Shown: piece after piece, positions 1 through 13,200 of the stretch
Numbering within the stretch: the first letter of the stretch is position 1
Layout of the letters: every line of letters starts with the position of its first letter
Source of the DNA: Brachyhypopomus gauderio
Lineage: Eukaryota; Chordata; Actinopteri; Gymnotiformes; Hypopomidae
Assembly: GCF_052324685.1 (NCBI RefSeq)
Contig: NC_135225.1
Coordinates: 12,232,503 to 12,296,502 of the forward strand
Reading direction: 5' to 3'
DNA: 64,000 nucleotides
Notes under the pieces: model-generated
Database searches by the model: none
The model's input: only the letters and a program-made list of their open reading frames with translations
Told to the model about the DNA's origin: nothing
Program-made: the position numbers and the translations under genes

Positions 1-42
1 TATAAGTGAAAAAAATCTTTCAATGATATCTTGGCTCTGTAG

Positions 43-1279
43 AACTTATTCAGCCGTGGTCAACACCAAACTCGAATTCAGCTCGTCCTCTCCCATCCCG
101 AGTGCGAGTGTGGTCCTCAAGGCTACAGACGATCTGCTGAATTCTCGACTTGCAAACATCACTACTTCTTTGAAAGTGCTCAACTACACCTGTCAGCGTG
201 GGTATCCTTTTTCAATTTGCTCAATATTACTAAAATCACTCTTTTCACTGTGCGAGCTGAATGGAATCTATATTCGTATCATTCACCCTGAATGACTTTT
301 TTTTCCACAGCAATTACAAATACCTCCTTTGCTGTCTTCATCATATTCAGTCTCAACAATGTCAGCATGCCAGACAGCACTAACCTCACCAACAATCCAT
401 ATGACATTTTGCAGAATCTTATCAACGACGCAGTGAGTATAGAATATTGTTCAAATAAGAATATTGCTGCAGTTACATTTATCAAGATTTTCTGTTGTCT
501 TTATAAATTTCCACATGTGATTAGCGGATGCAATACAAATATTACAAATTTTATATATTTTTTGATTATAATGTATTTTTACTGCCAAAGAAAACACTTT
601 AGAAGTATTAAATTGATAAAAAAAACATTTACAATTGTTCCAGTATTGATAACAATCTCAATTTCAAGTCGAGTGAACAGTTTTAAAACTCCAAATGTTT
701 ACAACTACCTATTATCGGAAGAATAACTCAGTGAGTCATTTTTATTTATCTCCAGCTAAATACACTTCTGAATGAACCTACTGCAACACCAATTAAACCC
801 CAGAACTCTTCCTTTGTGTAAGTTTCACTCACTGTACATTTTGAAAATAGCCTCTTTCTACTATTACCATACAGTCAATCTATATCTTTTTCCCCCATCT
901 TCTTTTATTAGAACTTTGGAAAATGAGATTAAAGGTAACATGGAGTACAGCTTCCAAGATGGAGATACCATTGTACCTGTCAGCTTCCTGAAAGAGCTCA
1001 AGAGTCAGAGTGGTAAGTTATATGACAGTAACTTTTATCTCCACTCGTCTTCCAAGAAATCATTTATTTTTATGTACTACCTGTCAGTAAATGTTCTTTG
1101 TTTGTAGTTTCACCTACACCAGTTCCTACAACGTCCACAAGCAGTCTGGTGGTGACTTCTGTAACAGCCCCCTCACTAATGTATGCGTATATTCTTATTT
1201 TTATTTTAATTTGCAACAGAATTGTTTGTTGTGAATTATAAGTGAAAAAAAATCTTTCAATGATATCTTGGCTCTGTAG
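43..1279 (+). repeat. Cassette 1 of the glycoprotein array (5 exons)
   Basis: Exons A 43-197, B 311-432, C 756-817, D 912-1012 and E 1108-1180. Their phases run 2-1, 1-0, 0-2, 2-1 and 1-2, and together they add 513 nt. Exon A starts after ctctgtag and ends at a gtgggt donor. Exon E ends in AT and joins the next exon A to encode ITYSAVVNTKLEF. Length 1,237 bp. Almost identical to cassette 5, introns included. Confidence 0.85.
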
Positions 1280-4200
1280 AACTTATTCAGCCGTGGTCAA
1301 CACCAAACTCGAATTCAGCTCGTCCTCTCCCATCCCGAGTGCGAGTGTGGTCCTCAAGGCTACAGACGATCTGCTGAATTCTCGACTTGCAAACATCACT
1401 ACTTCTTTGAAAGTGCTCAACTACACCTGTCAGCGTGGGTATCCTTTTTCATTTTGCTCAAGATTAATAAAATCACTCTTTTCACTGTGCGAGCTGAATG
1501 GAATCTACATTCGTATCATTCACCCTGAATGACTTTTTTTTCAACAGCAATTACAAATACCTCCTTTGCTGTCTTCATCATATTCAGTCTCAACAATGTC
1601 AGCATGCCAGACAGCACTAACCTCACCAACAATCCATATGACATTTTGCAGAATCTTATCAACGACGCAGTGAGTGTAGAATATTGTTCAAATAAGAATA
1701 TTGCTGCAGTTACATTTATCAAGATTTTCTGTTGTCTTTATAAATTTCCACATGTGATTAGCTGATGCAATACAAATATTACAAATTTTATATATTTTTT
1801 GATTATAATGTATTTTTACTGCCAAAAAAAACACTTTACAAGTATTAAATTGATTTAAAAAAAAACATTTACAATTGTTCCAGTATTGATAACAATCTCA
1901 ATTTCAAGTCGAGTGAACAGTTTTAAAACTCCAAATGTTTACAACTACCTATTATCGGAAGAATAACTCAATGAGCCATTTTTATTTATCTCCAGCTAAA
2001 TACACTTCTGAATGAACCTACTGCAACACCAATTAAACCCCAGAACTCTTCCTTTGTGTAAGTTTCACTCACTGTACATTTTGAAAATAGCCTCTTTCTA
2101 CTATTACCATACAGTCAATCTATATCTTTTTCCCCCATCTTCTTTTATTAGAAATTTGGGAAATGAGATTAAAGGTAACATGGAGTACAGCTTCCAAGAT
2201 GGAGATACCATTGTACCTGTCAGCTTCCTGAAAGAGCTCAAGAGTCAGAGTGGTAAGTTACATGACAGTAACTTTTATCTCCACTCGTCCTCCAAGAAAT
2301 CATTTATTTTTATGTACTACCGGTCAGTAAATGTTCTTTGTTTGTAGTTTCACCTACACCAGTTCCTACAACATCCACAAGCAGTCTGGTGGTGACTTCT
2401 GTAACAGCCCCCTCACTAATGTATGCGTATATTCTTATTCTTATTTTTATTTGCAGCAGAATTGTTTGTTGTGAATTATAAGTGAAAAAAATGTTTCAAT
2501 GATATCTTGGCTCTGTAGAACTTATTCAGCCGTGGTCAACACCAAACTCGAATTCAGCTCGTCCTCTCCCATCCCGAGTGCGAGTGTGGTCCTCAAGGCT
2601 ACAGACGATCTGCTGAATTCTCGACTTGCAAACATCACTACTTCTTTGAAAGTGCTCAACTACACCTGTCAGCGTGGGTATCCTTTTTCATTTTGCTCAA
2701 GATTAATAAAATCACTCTTTTCACTGTGCGAGCTGAATGGAATCTATATTCGTATCATTCACCCTGAATGACTTTTTTTTCAACAGCAATTACAAATACC
2801 TCCTTTGCTGTCTTCATCATATTCAGTCTCAACAATGTCAGCATGCCAGACAGCACTAACCTCACCAACAATCCATATGACATTTTGCAGAATCTTATCA
2901 ACGACGCAGTGAGTGTAGAATATTGTTCAAATAAGAATATTGCTGCAGTTACATTTATCAAGATTTTCTGTTGTCTTTATAAATTTCCACATGTGATTAG
3001 CTGATGCAATACAAATATTACAAATTTTATATATTTTTTGATTATAATGTATTTTTACTGCCAAAAAAAACACTTTACAAGTATTAAATTGATTTAAAAA
3101 AAACATTTACAATTGTTCCAGTATTGATAACAATCTCAATTTCAAGTCGAGTGAACAGTTTTAAAACTCCAAATGTTTACAACTACCTATTATCGGAAGA
3201 ATAACTCAATGAGCCATTTTTATTTATCTCCAGCTAAATACACTTCTGAATGAACCTACTGCAACACCAATTAAACCCCAGAACTCTTCCTTTGTGTAAG
3301 TTTCACTCACTGTACATTTTGAAAATAGCCTCTTTCTACTATTACCATACAGTCAATCTATATCTTTTTCCCCCATCTTCTTTTATTAGAAATTTGGGAA
3401 ATGAGATTAAAGGTAACATGGAGTACAGCTTCCAAGATGGAGATACCATTGTACCTGTCAGCTTCCTGAAAGAGCTCAAGAGTCAGAGTGGTAAGTTACA
3501 TGACAGTAACTTTTATCTCCACTCGTCCTCCAAGAAATCATTTATTTTTATGTACTACTTGTCAGTAAATGTTCTTTGTTTGTAGTTTCACCTACACCAG
3601 TTCCTACAACATCCACAAGCAGTCTGGTGGTGACTTCTGTAACAGCCCCCTCACTAATGTATGGGTATATTCTTATTTTTATTTTAATTTGCAACAGAAT
3701 AGTTTGTTATGAATTATAAGTGAAAAAAATCTTTCAATGATATCTTGGCTCTGTAGAACTTATTCAGCCGTGGTCAACACCAAACTCGAATTCAGCTCGT
3801 CCTCTCCCATCCCGAGTGCGAGTGTGGTCCTCAAGGCTACAGACGATCTGCTGAATTCTCGACTTGCAAACATCACTACTTCTTTGAAAGTGCTCAACTA
3901 CACCTGTCAGCGTGGGTATCCTTTTTCAATTTGCTCAATATTAATAAAATCACTCTTTTCACTGTGCGAGCTGAATGGAATCTACATTCGTATCATTCAC
4001 CCTGAATGACTTTTTTTTCCACAGCAATTACAAATACCTCCTTTGCTGTCTTCATCATATTCAGTCTCAACAATGTCAGCATGCCAGACAGCACTAACCT
4101 CACCAACAATCCATATGACATTTTGCAGAATCTTATCAACGACGCAGTGAGTATAGAATATTGTTCAAATAAGAATATTGCTGCAGTTACATTTATCAAG

Positions 4201-7200
4201 ATTTTCTGTTGTCTTTATAAATTTCCACATGTGATTAGCGGATGCAATACAAATATTACAAATTTTATATATTTTTTGATTATAATGTATTTTTACTGCC
4301 AAAAAAAACACTTTACAAGTATTAAATTGATAAAAAAAACGTTTACAATTGTTCCAGTATTGATAACAATCTCAATTTCAAGTCGAGTGAACAGTTTTAA
4401 AACTCCAAATGTTTACAACTACCTATTATCGGAAGAATAACTCAGTGAGCCATTTTTATTTATCTCCAGCTAAATACACTTCTGAATGAACCTACTGCAA
4501 CACCAATTAAACCCCAGAACTCTTCCTTCGTGTAAGTTTCACTCACTGTACATTTTGAAAATAGCCTCTTTCTACTATTACCATACAGTCAATCTATATC
4601 GTTTTCCCCCATCTTCTTTTATTAGAACTTTGGAAAATGAGATTAAAGGTAACATGGAGTACAGCTTCCAAGATGGAGATACCATTGTACCTGTCAGCTT
4701 CCTGAAAGAGCTCAAGAGTCAGAGTGGTAAGTTACATGGCAGTAACTTTTATCTCCACTCGTCCTCCAAGAAATTATTTATTTTTATGTACTACTTGTCA
4801 GTAAATGTTCTTTGTTTGTAGTTTCACCTACACCAGTTCCTACAACGTCCACAAGCAGTCTGGTGGTGACTTCTGTAACAGCCCCCTCACTAATGTATGC
4901 GTATATTCTTATTTTTATTTTAATTTGCAACAGAATTGTTTGTTGTGAATTATAAGTGAAAAAAATCTTTCAACGATATCTTGGCTCTGTAGAACTTATT
5001 CAGCCGTGGTCAACACCAAACTCGAATTCAGCTCGTCCTCTCCCATCCCGAGTGCGAGTGTGGTCCTCAAGGCTACAGACGATCTGCTGAATTCTCGACT
5101 TACAAACATCACTACTTCTTTGAAAGTGCTCAACTACACCTGTCAGCGTGGGTATCCTTTTTCAATTTGCTCAATATTACTAAAATCACTCTTTTCACTG
5201 TGCGAGCTGAATGGAATCTATATTCGTATCATTCACCCTGAATGACTTTTTTTTCCACAGCAATTACAAATACCTCCTTTGCTGTCTTCATCATATTCAG
5301 TCTCAACAATGTCAGCATGCCAGACAGCACTAACCTCACCAACAATCCATATGACATTTTGCAGAATCTTATCAACGACGCAGTGAGTATAGAATATTGT
5401 TCAAATAAGAATATTGCTGCAGTTACATTTATCAAGATTTTCTGTTGTCTTTATAAATTTCCACATGTGATTAGCGGATGCAATACAAATATTACAAATT
5501 TTATATATTTTTTGATTATAATGTATTTTTACTGCCAAAGAAAACACTTTAGAAGTATTAAATTGATAAAAAAAACATTTACAATTGTTCCAGTATTGAT
5601 AACAATCTCAATTTCAAGTCGAGTGAACAGTTTTAAAACTCCAAATGTTTACAACTACCTATTATCGGAAGAATAACTCAGTGAGTCATTTTTATTTATC
5701 TCCAGCTAAATACACTTCTGAATGAACCTACTGCAACACCAATTAAACCCCAGAACTCTTCCTTTGTGTAAGTTTCACTCACTGTACATTTTGAAAATAG
5801 CCTCTTTCTACTATTACCATACAGTCAATCTATATCTTTTTCCCCCATCTTCTTTTATTAGAACTTTGGAAAATGAGATTAAAGGTAACATGGAGTACAG
5901 CTTCCAAGATGGAGATACCATTGTACCTGTCAGCTTCCTGAAAGAGCTCAAGAGTCAGAGTGGTAAGTTATATGACAGTAACTTTTATCTCCACTCGTCT
6001 TCCAAGAAATCATTTATTTTTATGTACTACCTGTCAGTAAATGTTCTTTGTTTGTAGTTTCACCTACACCAGTTCCTACAACGTCCACAAGCAGTCTGGT
6101 GGTGACTTCTGTAACAGCCCCCTCACTAATGTATGCGTATATTCTTATTTTTATTTTAATTTGCAACAGAATTGTTTGTTGTGAATTATAAGTGAAAAAA
6201 AATCTTTCAATGATATCTTGGCTCTGTAGAACTTATTCAGCCGTGGTCAACACCAAACTCGAATTCAGCTCGTCCTCTCCCATCCCGAGTGCGAGTGTGG
6301 TCCTCAAGGCTACAGACGATCTGCTGAATTCTCGACTTGCAAACATCACTACTTCTTTGAAAGTGCTCAACTACACCTGTCAGCGTGGGTATCCTTTTTC
6401 ATTTTGCTCAAGATTAATAAAATCACTCTTTTCACTGTGCGAGCTGAATGGAATCTACATTCGTATCATTCACCCTGAATGACTTTTTTTTCAACAGCAA
6501 TTACAAATACCTCCTTTGCTGTCTTCATCATATTCAGTCTCAACAATGTCAGCATGCCAGACAGCACTAACCTCACCAACAATCCATATGACATTTTGCA
6601 GAATCTTATCAACGACGCAGTGAGTGTAGAATATTGTTCAAATAAGAATATTGCTGCAGTTACATTTATCAAGATTTTCTGTTGTCTTTATAAATTTCCA
6701 CATGTGATTAGCTGATGCAATACAAATATTACAAATTTTATATATTTTTTGATTATAATGTATTTTTACTGCCAAAAAAAACACTTTACAAGTATTAAAT
6801 TGATTAAAAAAAAAACATTTACAATTGTTCCAGTATTGATAACAATCTCAATTTCAAGTCGAGTGAACAGTTTTAAAACTCCAAATGTTTACAACTACCT
6901 ATTATCGGAAGAATAACTCAATGAGCCATTTTTATTTATCTCCAGCTAAATACACTTCTGAATGAACCTACTGCAACACCAATTAAACCCCAGAACTCTT
7001 CCTTTGTGTAAGTTTCACTCACTGTACATTTTGAAAATAGCCTCTTTCTACTATTACCATACAGTCAATCTATATCTTTTTCCCCCATCTTCTTTTATTA
7101 GAAATTTGGGAAATGAGATTAAAGGTAACATGGAGTACAGCTTCCAAGATGGAGATACCATTGTACCTGTCAGCTTCCTGAAAGAGCTCAAGAGTCAGAG

Positions 7201-10200
7201 TGGTAAGTTACATGACAGTAACTTTTATCTCCACTCGTCCTCCAAGAAATCATTTATTTTTATGTACTACTTGTCAGTAAATGTTCTTTGTTTGTAGTTT
7301 CACCTACACCAGTTCCTACAACATCCACAAGCAGTCTGGTGGTGACTTCTGTAACAGCCCCCTCACTAATGTATGCGTATATTCTTATTTTTATTTTAAT
7401 TTGCAACAGAATAGTTTGTTATGAATTATAAGTGAAAAAAATCTTTCAATGATATCTTGGCTCTGTAGAACTTATTCAGCCGTGGTCAACACCAAACTCG
7501 AATTCAGCTCGTCCTCTCCCATCCCGAGTGCGAGTGTGGTCCTCAAGGCTACAGACGATCTGCTGAATTCTCGACTTGCAAACATCACTACTTCTTTGAA
7601 AGTGCTCAACTACACCTGTCAGCGTGGGTATCCTTTTTCAATTTGCTCAATATTAATAAAATCACTCTTTTCACTGTGCGAGCTGAATGGAATCTACATT
7701 CGTATCATTCACCCTGAATGACTTTTTTTTCCACAGCAATTACAAATACCTCCTTTGCTGTCTTCATCATATTCAGTCTCAACAATGTCAGCATGCCAGA
7801 CAGCACTAACCTCACCAACAATCCATATGACATTTTGCAGAATCTTATCAATGACGCAGTGAGTATAGAATATTGTTCAAATAAGAATATTGCTGCAGTT
7901 ACATTTATCAAGATTTTCTGTTGTCTTTATAAATTTCCACATGTGATTAGCGGATGCAATACAAATATTACAAATTTTATATATTTTTTGATTATAATAT
8001 ATTTTTACTGCCAAAAAAAACACTTTACAAGTATTAAATTGATTTAAAAAAAACATTTACAATTGTTCCAGTATTGATAACAATCTCAATTTCAAGTCGA
8101 GTGAACAGTTTTAAAACTCCAAATGTTTACATTTACAACTACCTATTATCGGAAGAATAACTCAATGAGCCATTTTTATTTATCTCCAGCTAAATACACT
8201 TCTGAATGAACCTACTGCAACACCAATTAAACCCCAGAACTCTTCCTTCGTGTAAGTTTCACTCACTGTACATTTTGAAAATAGCCTCTTTCTACTATTA
8301 CCATACAGTCAATCTATATCTTTTTCCCCCATGTTCTTTTATTAGAACTTTGGAAAATGAGATTAAAGGTAACATGGAGTACAGCTTCCAAGATGGAGAT
8401 ACCATTGTACCTGTCAGCTTCCTGAAAGAGCTCAAGAGTCAGAGTGGTAAGTTATATGACAGTAACTTTTATCTCCACTCGTCTTCCAAGAAATCATTTA
8501 TTTTTATGTACTACCTGTCAGTAAATGTTCTTTGTTTGTAGTTTCACCTACACCAGTTCCTACAACGTCCACAAGCAGTCTGGTGGTGACTTCTGTAACA
8601 GCCCCCTCACTAATGTATGCGTATATTCTTATTTTTATTTTAATTTGCAACAGAATTGTTTGTTGTGAATTATAAGTGAAAAAAAATCTTTCAATGATAT
8701 CTTGGCTCTGTAGAACTTATTCAGCCGTGGTCAACACCAAACTCGAATTCAGCTCGTCCTCTCCCATCCCGAGTGCGAGTGTGGTCCTCAAGGCTACAGA
8801 CGATCTGCTGAATTCTCGACTTACAAACATCACTACTTCTTTGAAAGTGCTCAACTACACCTGTCAGCGTGGGTATCCTTTTTCAATTTGCTCAAGATTA
8901 ATAAAATCACTCTTTTCACTGTGCGAGCTGAATGGAATCTACATTCGTCTCATTCACCCTGAATGACTTTTTTTTCCACAGCAATTACAAATACCTCCTT
9001 TGCTGTCTTCATCATATTCAGTCTCAACAATGTCAGCATGCCAGACAGCACTAACCTCACCAACAATCCATATGACATTTTGCAGAATCTTATCAACGAC
9101 GCAGTGAGTATAGAATATTGTTCAAATAAGAATATTGCTGCAGTTACATTTATCAAGATTTTCTGTTGTCTTTATAAATTTCCACATGTGATTAGCGGAT
9201 GCAATACAAATATTACAAATTTTATATATTTTTTGATTATAATGTATTTTTACTGCCAAAAAAAACACTTTACAAGTATTAAATTGATAAAAAAAACATT
9301 TACAATTGTTCCAGTATTGATAACAATCTCAATTTCAAGTCGAGTGAACAGTTTTAAAACTCCAAATGTTTACAACTACCTATTATCGGAAGAATAACTC
9401 AGTGAGCCATTTTTATTTATCTCCAGCTAAATACACTTCTGAATGAACCTACTGCAACACCAATTAAACCCCAGAACTCTTCCTTCGTGTAAGTTTCACT
9501 CACTGTACATTTTGAAAATAGCCTCTTTCTACTATTACCATACAGTCAATCTATATCTTTTTCCCCCCATCTTCTTTTATTAGAACTTTGGAAAATGAGA
9601 TTAAAGGTAACATGGAGTACAGCTTCCAAGATGGAGATACCATTGTACCTGTCAGCTTCCTGAAAGAGCTCAAGAGTCAGAGTGGTAAGTTACATGGCAG
9701 TAACTTTTATATCCACTCGTCCTCCAAGAAATCATTTATTTTTATGTACTACTTGTCAGTAAATGTTGTTTGTTTGTAGTTTCACCTACACCAGTTCCTA
9801 CAACGTCCACAAGCAGTCTGGTGGTGACTTCTGTAACAGCCCCCTCACTAATGTATGCGTATATTCTTATTTTTATTTTAATTTGCAACAGAATTGTTTG
9901 TTGTGAATTATAAGTGAAAAAAATCTTTCAATGATATCTTGGCTCTGTAGAACTTATTCAGCCGTGGTCAACACCAAACTCGAATTCAGCTCGTCCTCTC
10001 CCATCCCGAGTGCGAGTGTGGTCCTCAAGGCTACAGACGATCTGCTGAATTCTCGACTTACAAACATCACTACTTCTTTGAAAGTGCTCAACTACACCTG
10101 TCAGCGTGGGTATCCTTTTTCAATTTGCTCAAGATTAATAAAATCACTCTTTTCACTGTGCGAGCTGAATGGAATCTACATTCGTCTCATTCACCCTGAA

Positions 10201-13200
10201 TGACTTTTTTTTCCACAGCAATTACAAATACCTCCTTTGCTGTCTTCATCATATTCAGTCTCAACAATGTCAGCATGCCAGACAGCACTAACCTCACCAA
10301 CAATCCATATGACATTTTGCAGAATCTTATCAACGACGCAGTGAGTATAGAATATTGTTCAAATAAGAATATTGCTGCAGTTACATTCATCAAGATTTTC
10401 TGTTGTCTTTATAAATTTCCACATGTGATTAGCGGATGCAATACAAATATTACAAATTTTATATATTTTTTGATTATAATGTATTTTTACTGCCAAAAAA
10501 AACACTTTACAAGTATTAAATTGATAAAAAAAACATTTACAATTGTTCCAGTATTGATAACAATCTCAATTTCAAGTCGAGTGAACAGTTTTAAAACTCC
10601 AAATGTTTACAACTACCTATTATCGGAAGAATAACTCAGTGAGCCATTTTTATTTATCTCCAGCTAAATACACTTCTGAATGAACCTACTGCAACACCAA
10701 TTAAACCCCAGAACTCTTCCTTCGTGTAAGTTTCACTCACTGTACATTTTGAAAATAGCCTCTTTCTACTATTACCATACAGTCAATCTATATCTTTTTC
10801 CCCCCATCTTCTTTTATTAGAACTTTGGAAAATGAGATTAAAGGTAACATGGAGTACAGCTTCCAAGATGGAGATACCATTGTACCTGTCAGCTTCCTGA
10901 AAGAGCTCAAGAGTCAGAGTGGTAAGTTACATGGCAGTAACTTTTATATCCACTCGTCCTCCAAGAAATCATTTATTTTTATGTACTACTTGTCAGTAAA
11001 TGTTGTTTGTTTGTAGTTTCACCTACACCAGTTCCTACAACGTCCACAAGCAGTCTGGTGGTGACTTCTGTAACAGCCCCCTCACTAATGTATGCGTATA
11101 TTCTTATTTTTATTTTAATTTGCAACAGAATTGTTTGTTGTGAATTATAAGTGAAAAAAATCTTTCAATGATATCTTGGCTCTGTAGAACTTATTCAGCC
11201 GTGGTCAACACCAAACTCGAATTCAGCTCGTCCTCTCCCATCCCGAGTGCGAGTGTGGTCCTCAAGGCTACAGACGATCTGCTGAATTCTCGACTTACAA
11301 ACATCACTACTTCTTTGAAAGTGCTCAACTACACCTGTCAGCGTGGGTATCCTTTTTCAATTTGCTCAAGATTAATAAAATCACTCTTTTCACTGTGCGA
11401 GCTGAATGGAATCTACATTCGTCTCATTCACCCTGAATGACTTTTTTTTCCACAGCAATTACAAATACCTCCTTTGCTGTCTTCATCATATTCAGTCTCA
11501 ACAATGTCAGCATGCCAGACAGCACTAACCTCACCAACAATCCATATGACATTTTGCAGAATCTTATCAACGACGCAGTGAGTATAGAATATTGTTCAAA
11601 TAAGAATATTGCTGCAGTTACATTCATCAAGATTTTCTGTTGTCTTTATAAATTTCCACATGTGATTAGCGGATGCAATACAAATATTACAAATTTTATA
11701 TATTTTTTGATTATAATGTATTTTTACTGCCAAAAAAAACACTTTACAAGTATTAAATTGATAAAAAAAACATTTACAATTGTTCCAGTATTGATAACAA
11801 TCTCAATTTCAAGTCGAGTGAACAGTTTTAAAACTCCAAATGTTTACAACTACCTATTATCGGAAGAATAACTCAGTGAGCCATTTTTATTTATCTCCAG
11901 CTAAATACACTTCTGAATGAACCTACTGCAACACCAATTAAACCCCAGAACTCTTCCTTCGTGTAAGTTTCACTCACTGTACATTTTGAAAATAGCCTCT
12001 TTCTACTATTACCATACAGTCAATCTATATCTTTTTCCCCCATCTTCTTTTATTAGAACTTTGGAAAATGAGATTAAAGGTAACATGGAGTACAGCTTCC
12101 AAGATGGAGATACCATTGTACCTGTCAGCTTCCTGAAAGAGCTCAAGAGTCAGAGTGGTAAGTTACATGGCAGTAACTTTTATCTCCACTCGTCCTCCAA
12201 GAAATCATTTATTTTTATGTACTACTTGTCAGTTAATGTTCTTTGTTTGTAGTTTCACCTACACCAGTTCCTACAACGTCCACAAGCAGTCTGGTGGTGA
12301 CTTCTGTAACAGCCCCCTCACTAATGTATGCGTATATTCTTATTTTTATTTTAATTTGCAACAGAATTGTTTGTTGTGAATTATAAGTGAAAAAAAATCT
12401 TTCAATGATATCTTGGCTCTGTAGAACTTATTCAGCCGTGGTCAACACCAAACTCGAATTCAGCTCGTCCTCTCCCATCCCGAGTGCGAGTGTGGTCCTC
12501 AAGGCTACAGACGATCTGCTGAATTCTCGACTTACAAACATCACTACTTCTTTGAAAGTGCTCAACTACACCTGTCAGCGTTGGTATCCTTTTTCAATTT
12601 GCTCAATATTAATAAAATCACTCTTTTCACTGTGCGAGCTGAATGAAATCTACATTCGTCTCATTCACCCTGAATGACTTTTTTTTCCACAGCAATTACA
12701 AATACCTCCTTTGCTGTCTTCATCATATTCAGTCTCAACAATGTCAGCATGCCAGACAGCACTAACCTCACCAACAATCCATATGACATTTTGCAGAATC
12801 TTATCAATGACGCAGTGAGTATAGAATATTGTTCAAATAAGAATATTGCTGCAGTTACATTTATCAAGATTTTCTGTTGTCTTTATAAATTTCCACATGT
12901 GATTAGCGGATGCAATACAAATATTACAAATTTTATATATTTTTTGATTATAATATATTTTTACTGCCAAAAAAAAACACTTTACAAGTATTAAATTGAT
13001 TAAAAAAAACATTTACAATTGTTCCAGTATTGATACCAATCTCAATTTCAAGTCGAGTGAACAGTTTTAAAACTCCAAATGTTTACAACTACCTATTATC
13101 GGAAGAATAACTCAATGAGCCATTTTTATTTATCTCCAGCTAAATACACTTCTGAATGAACCTACTGCAACACCAATTAAACCCCAGAACTCTTCCTTCG

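Noticed and set aside
279..485. 68-codon minus-strand frame present in every cassette
   Set aside because: Antisense shadow of exon B. It is conserved only because the whole cassette is.
292..726. 144-codon + strand frame, repeated in most cassettes
   Set aside because: It is exon B read on into the following intron. The gtgagt donor and the phases of neighbouring exons show the coding part ends at 432.
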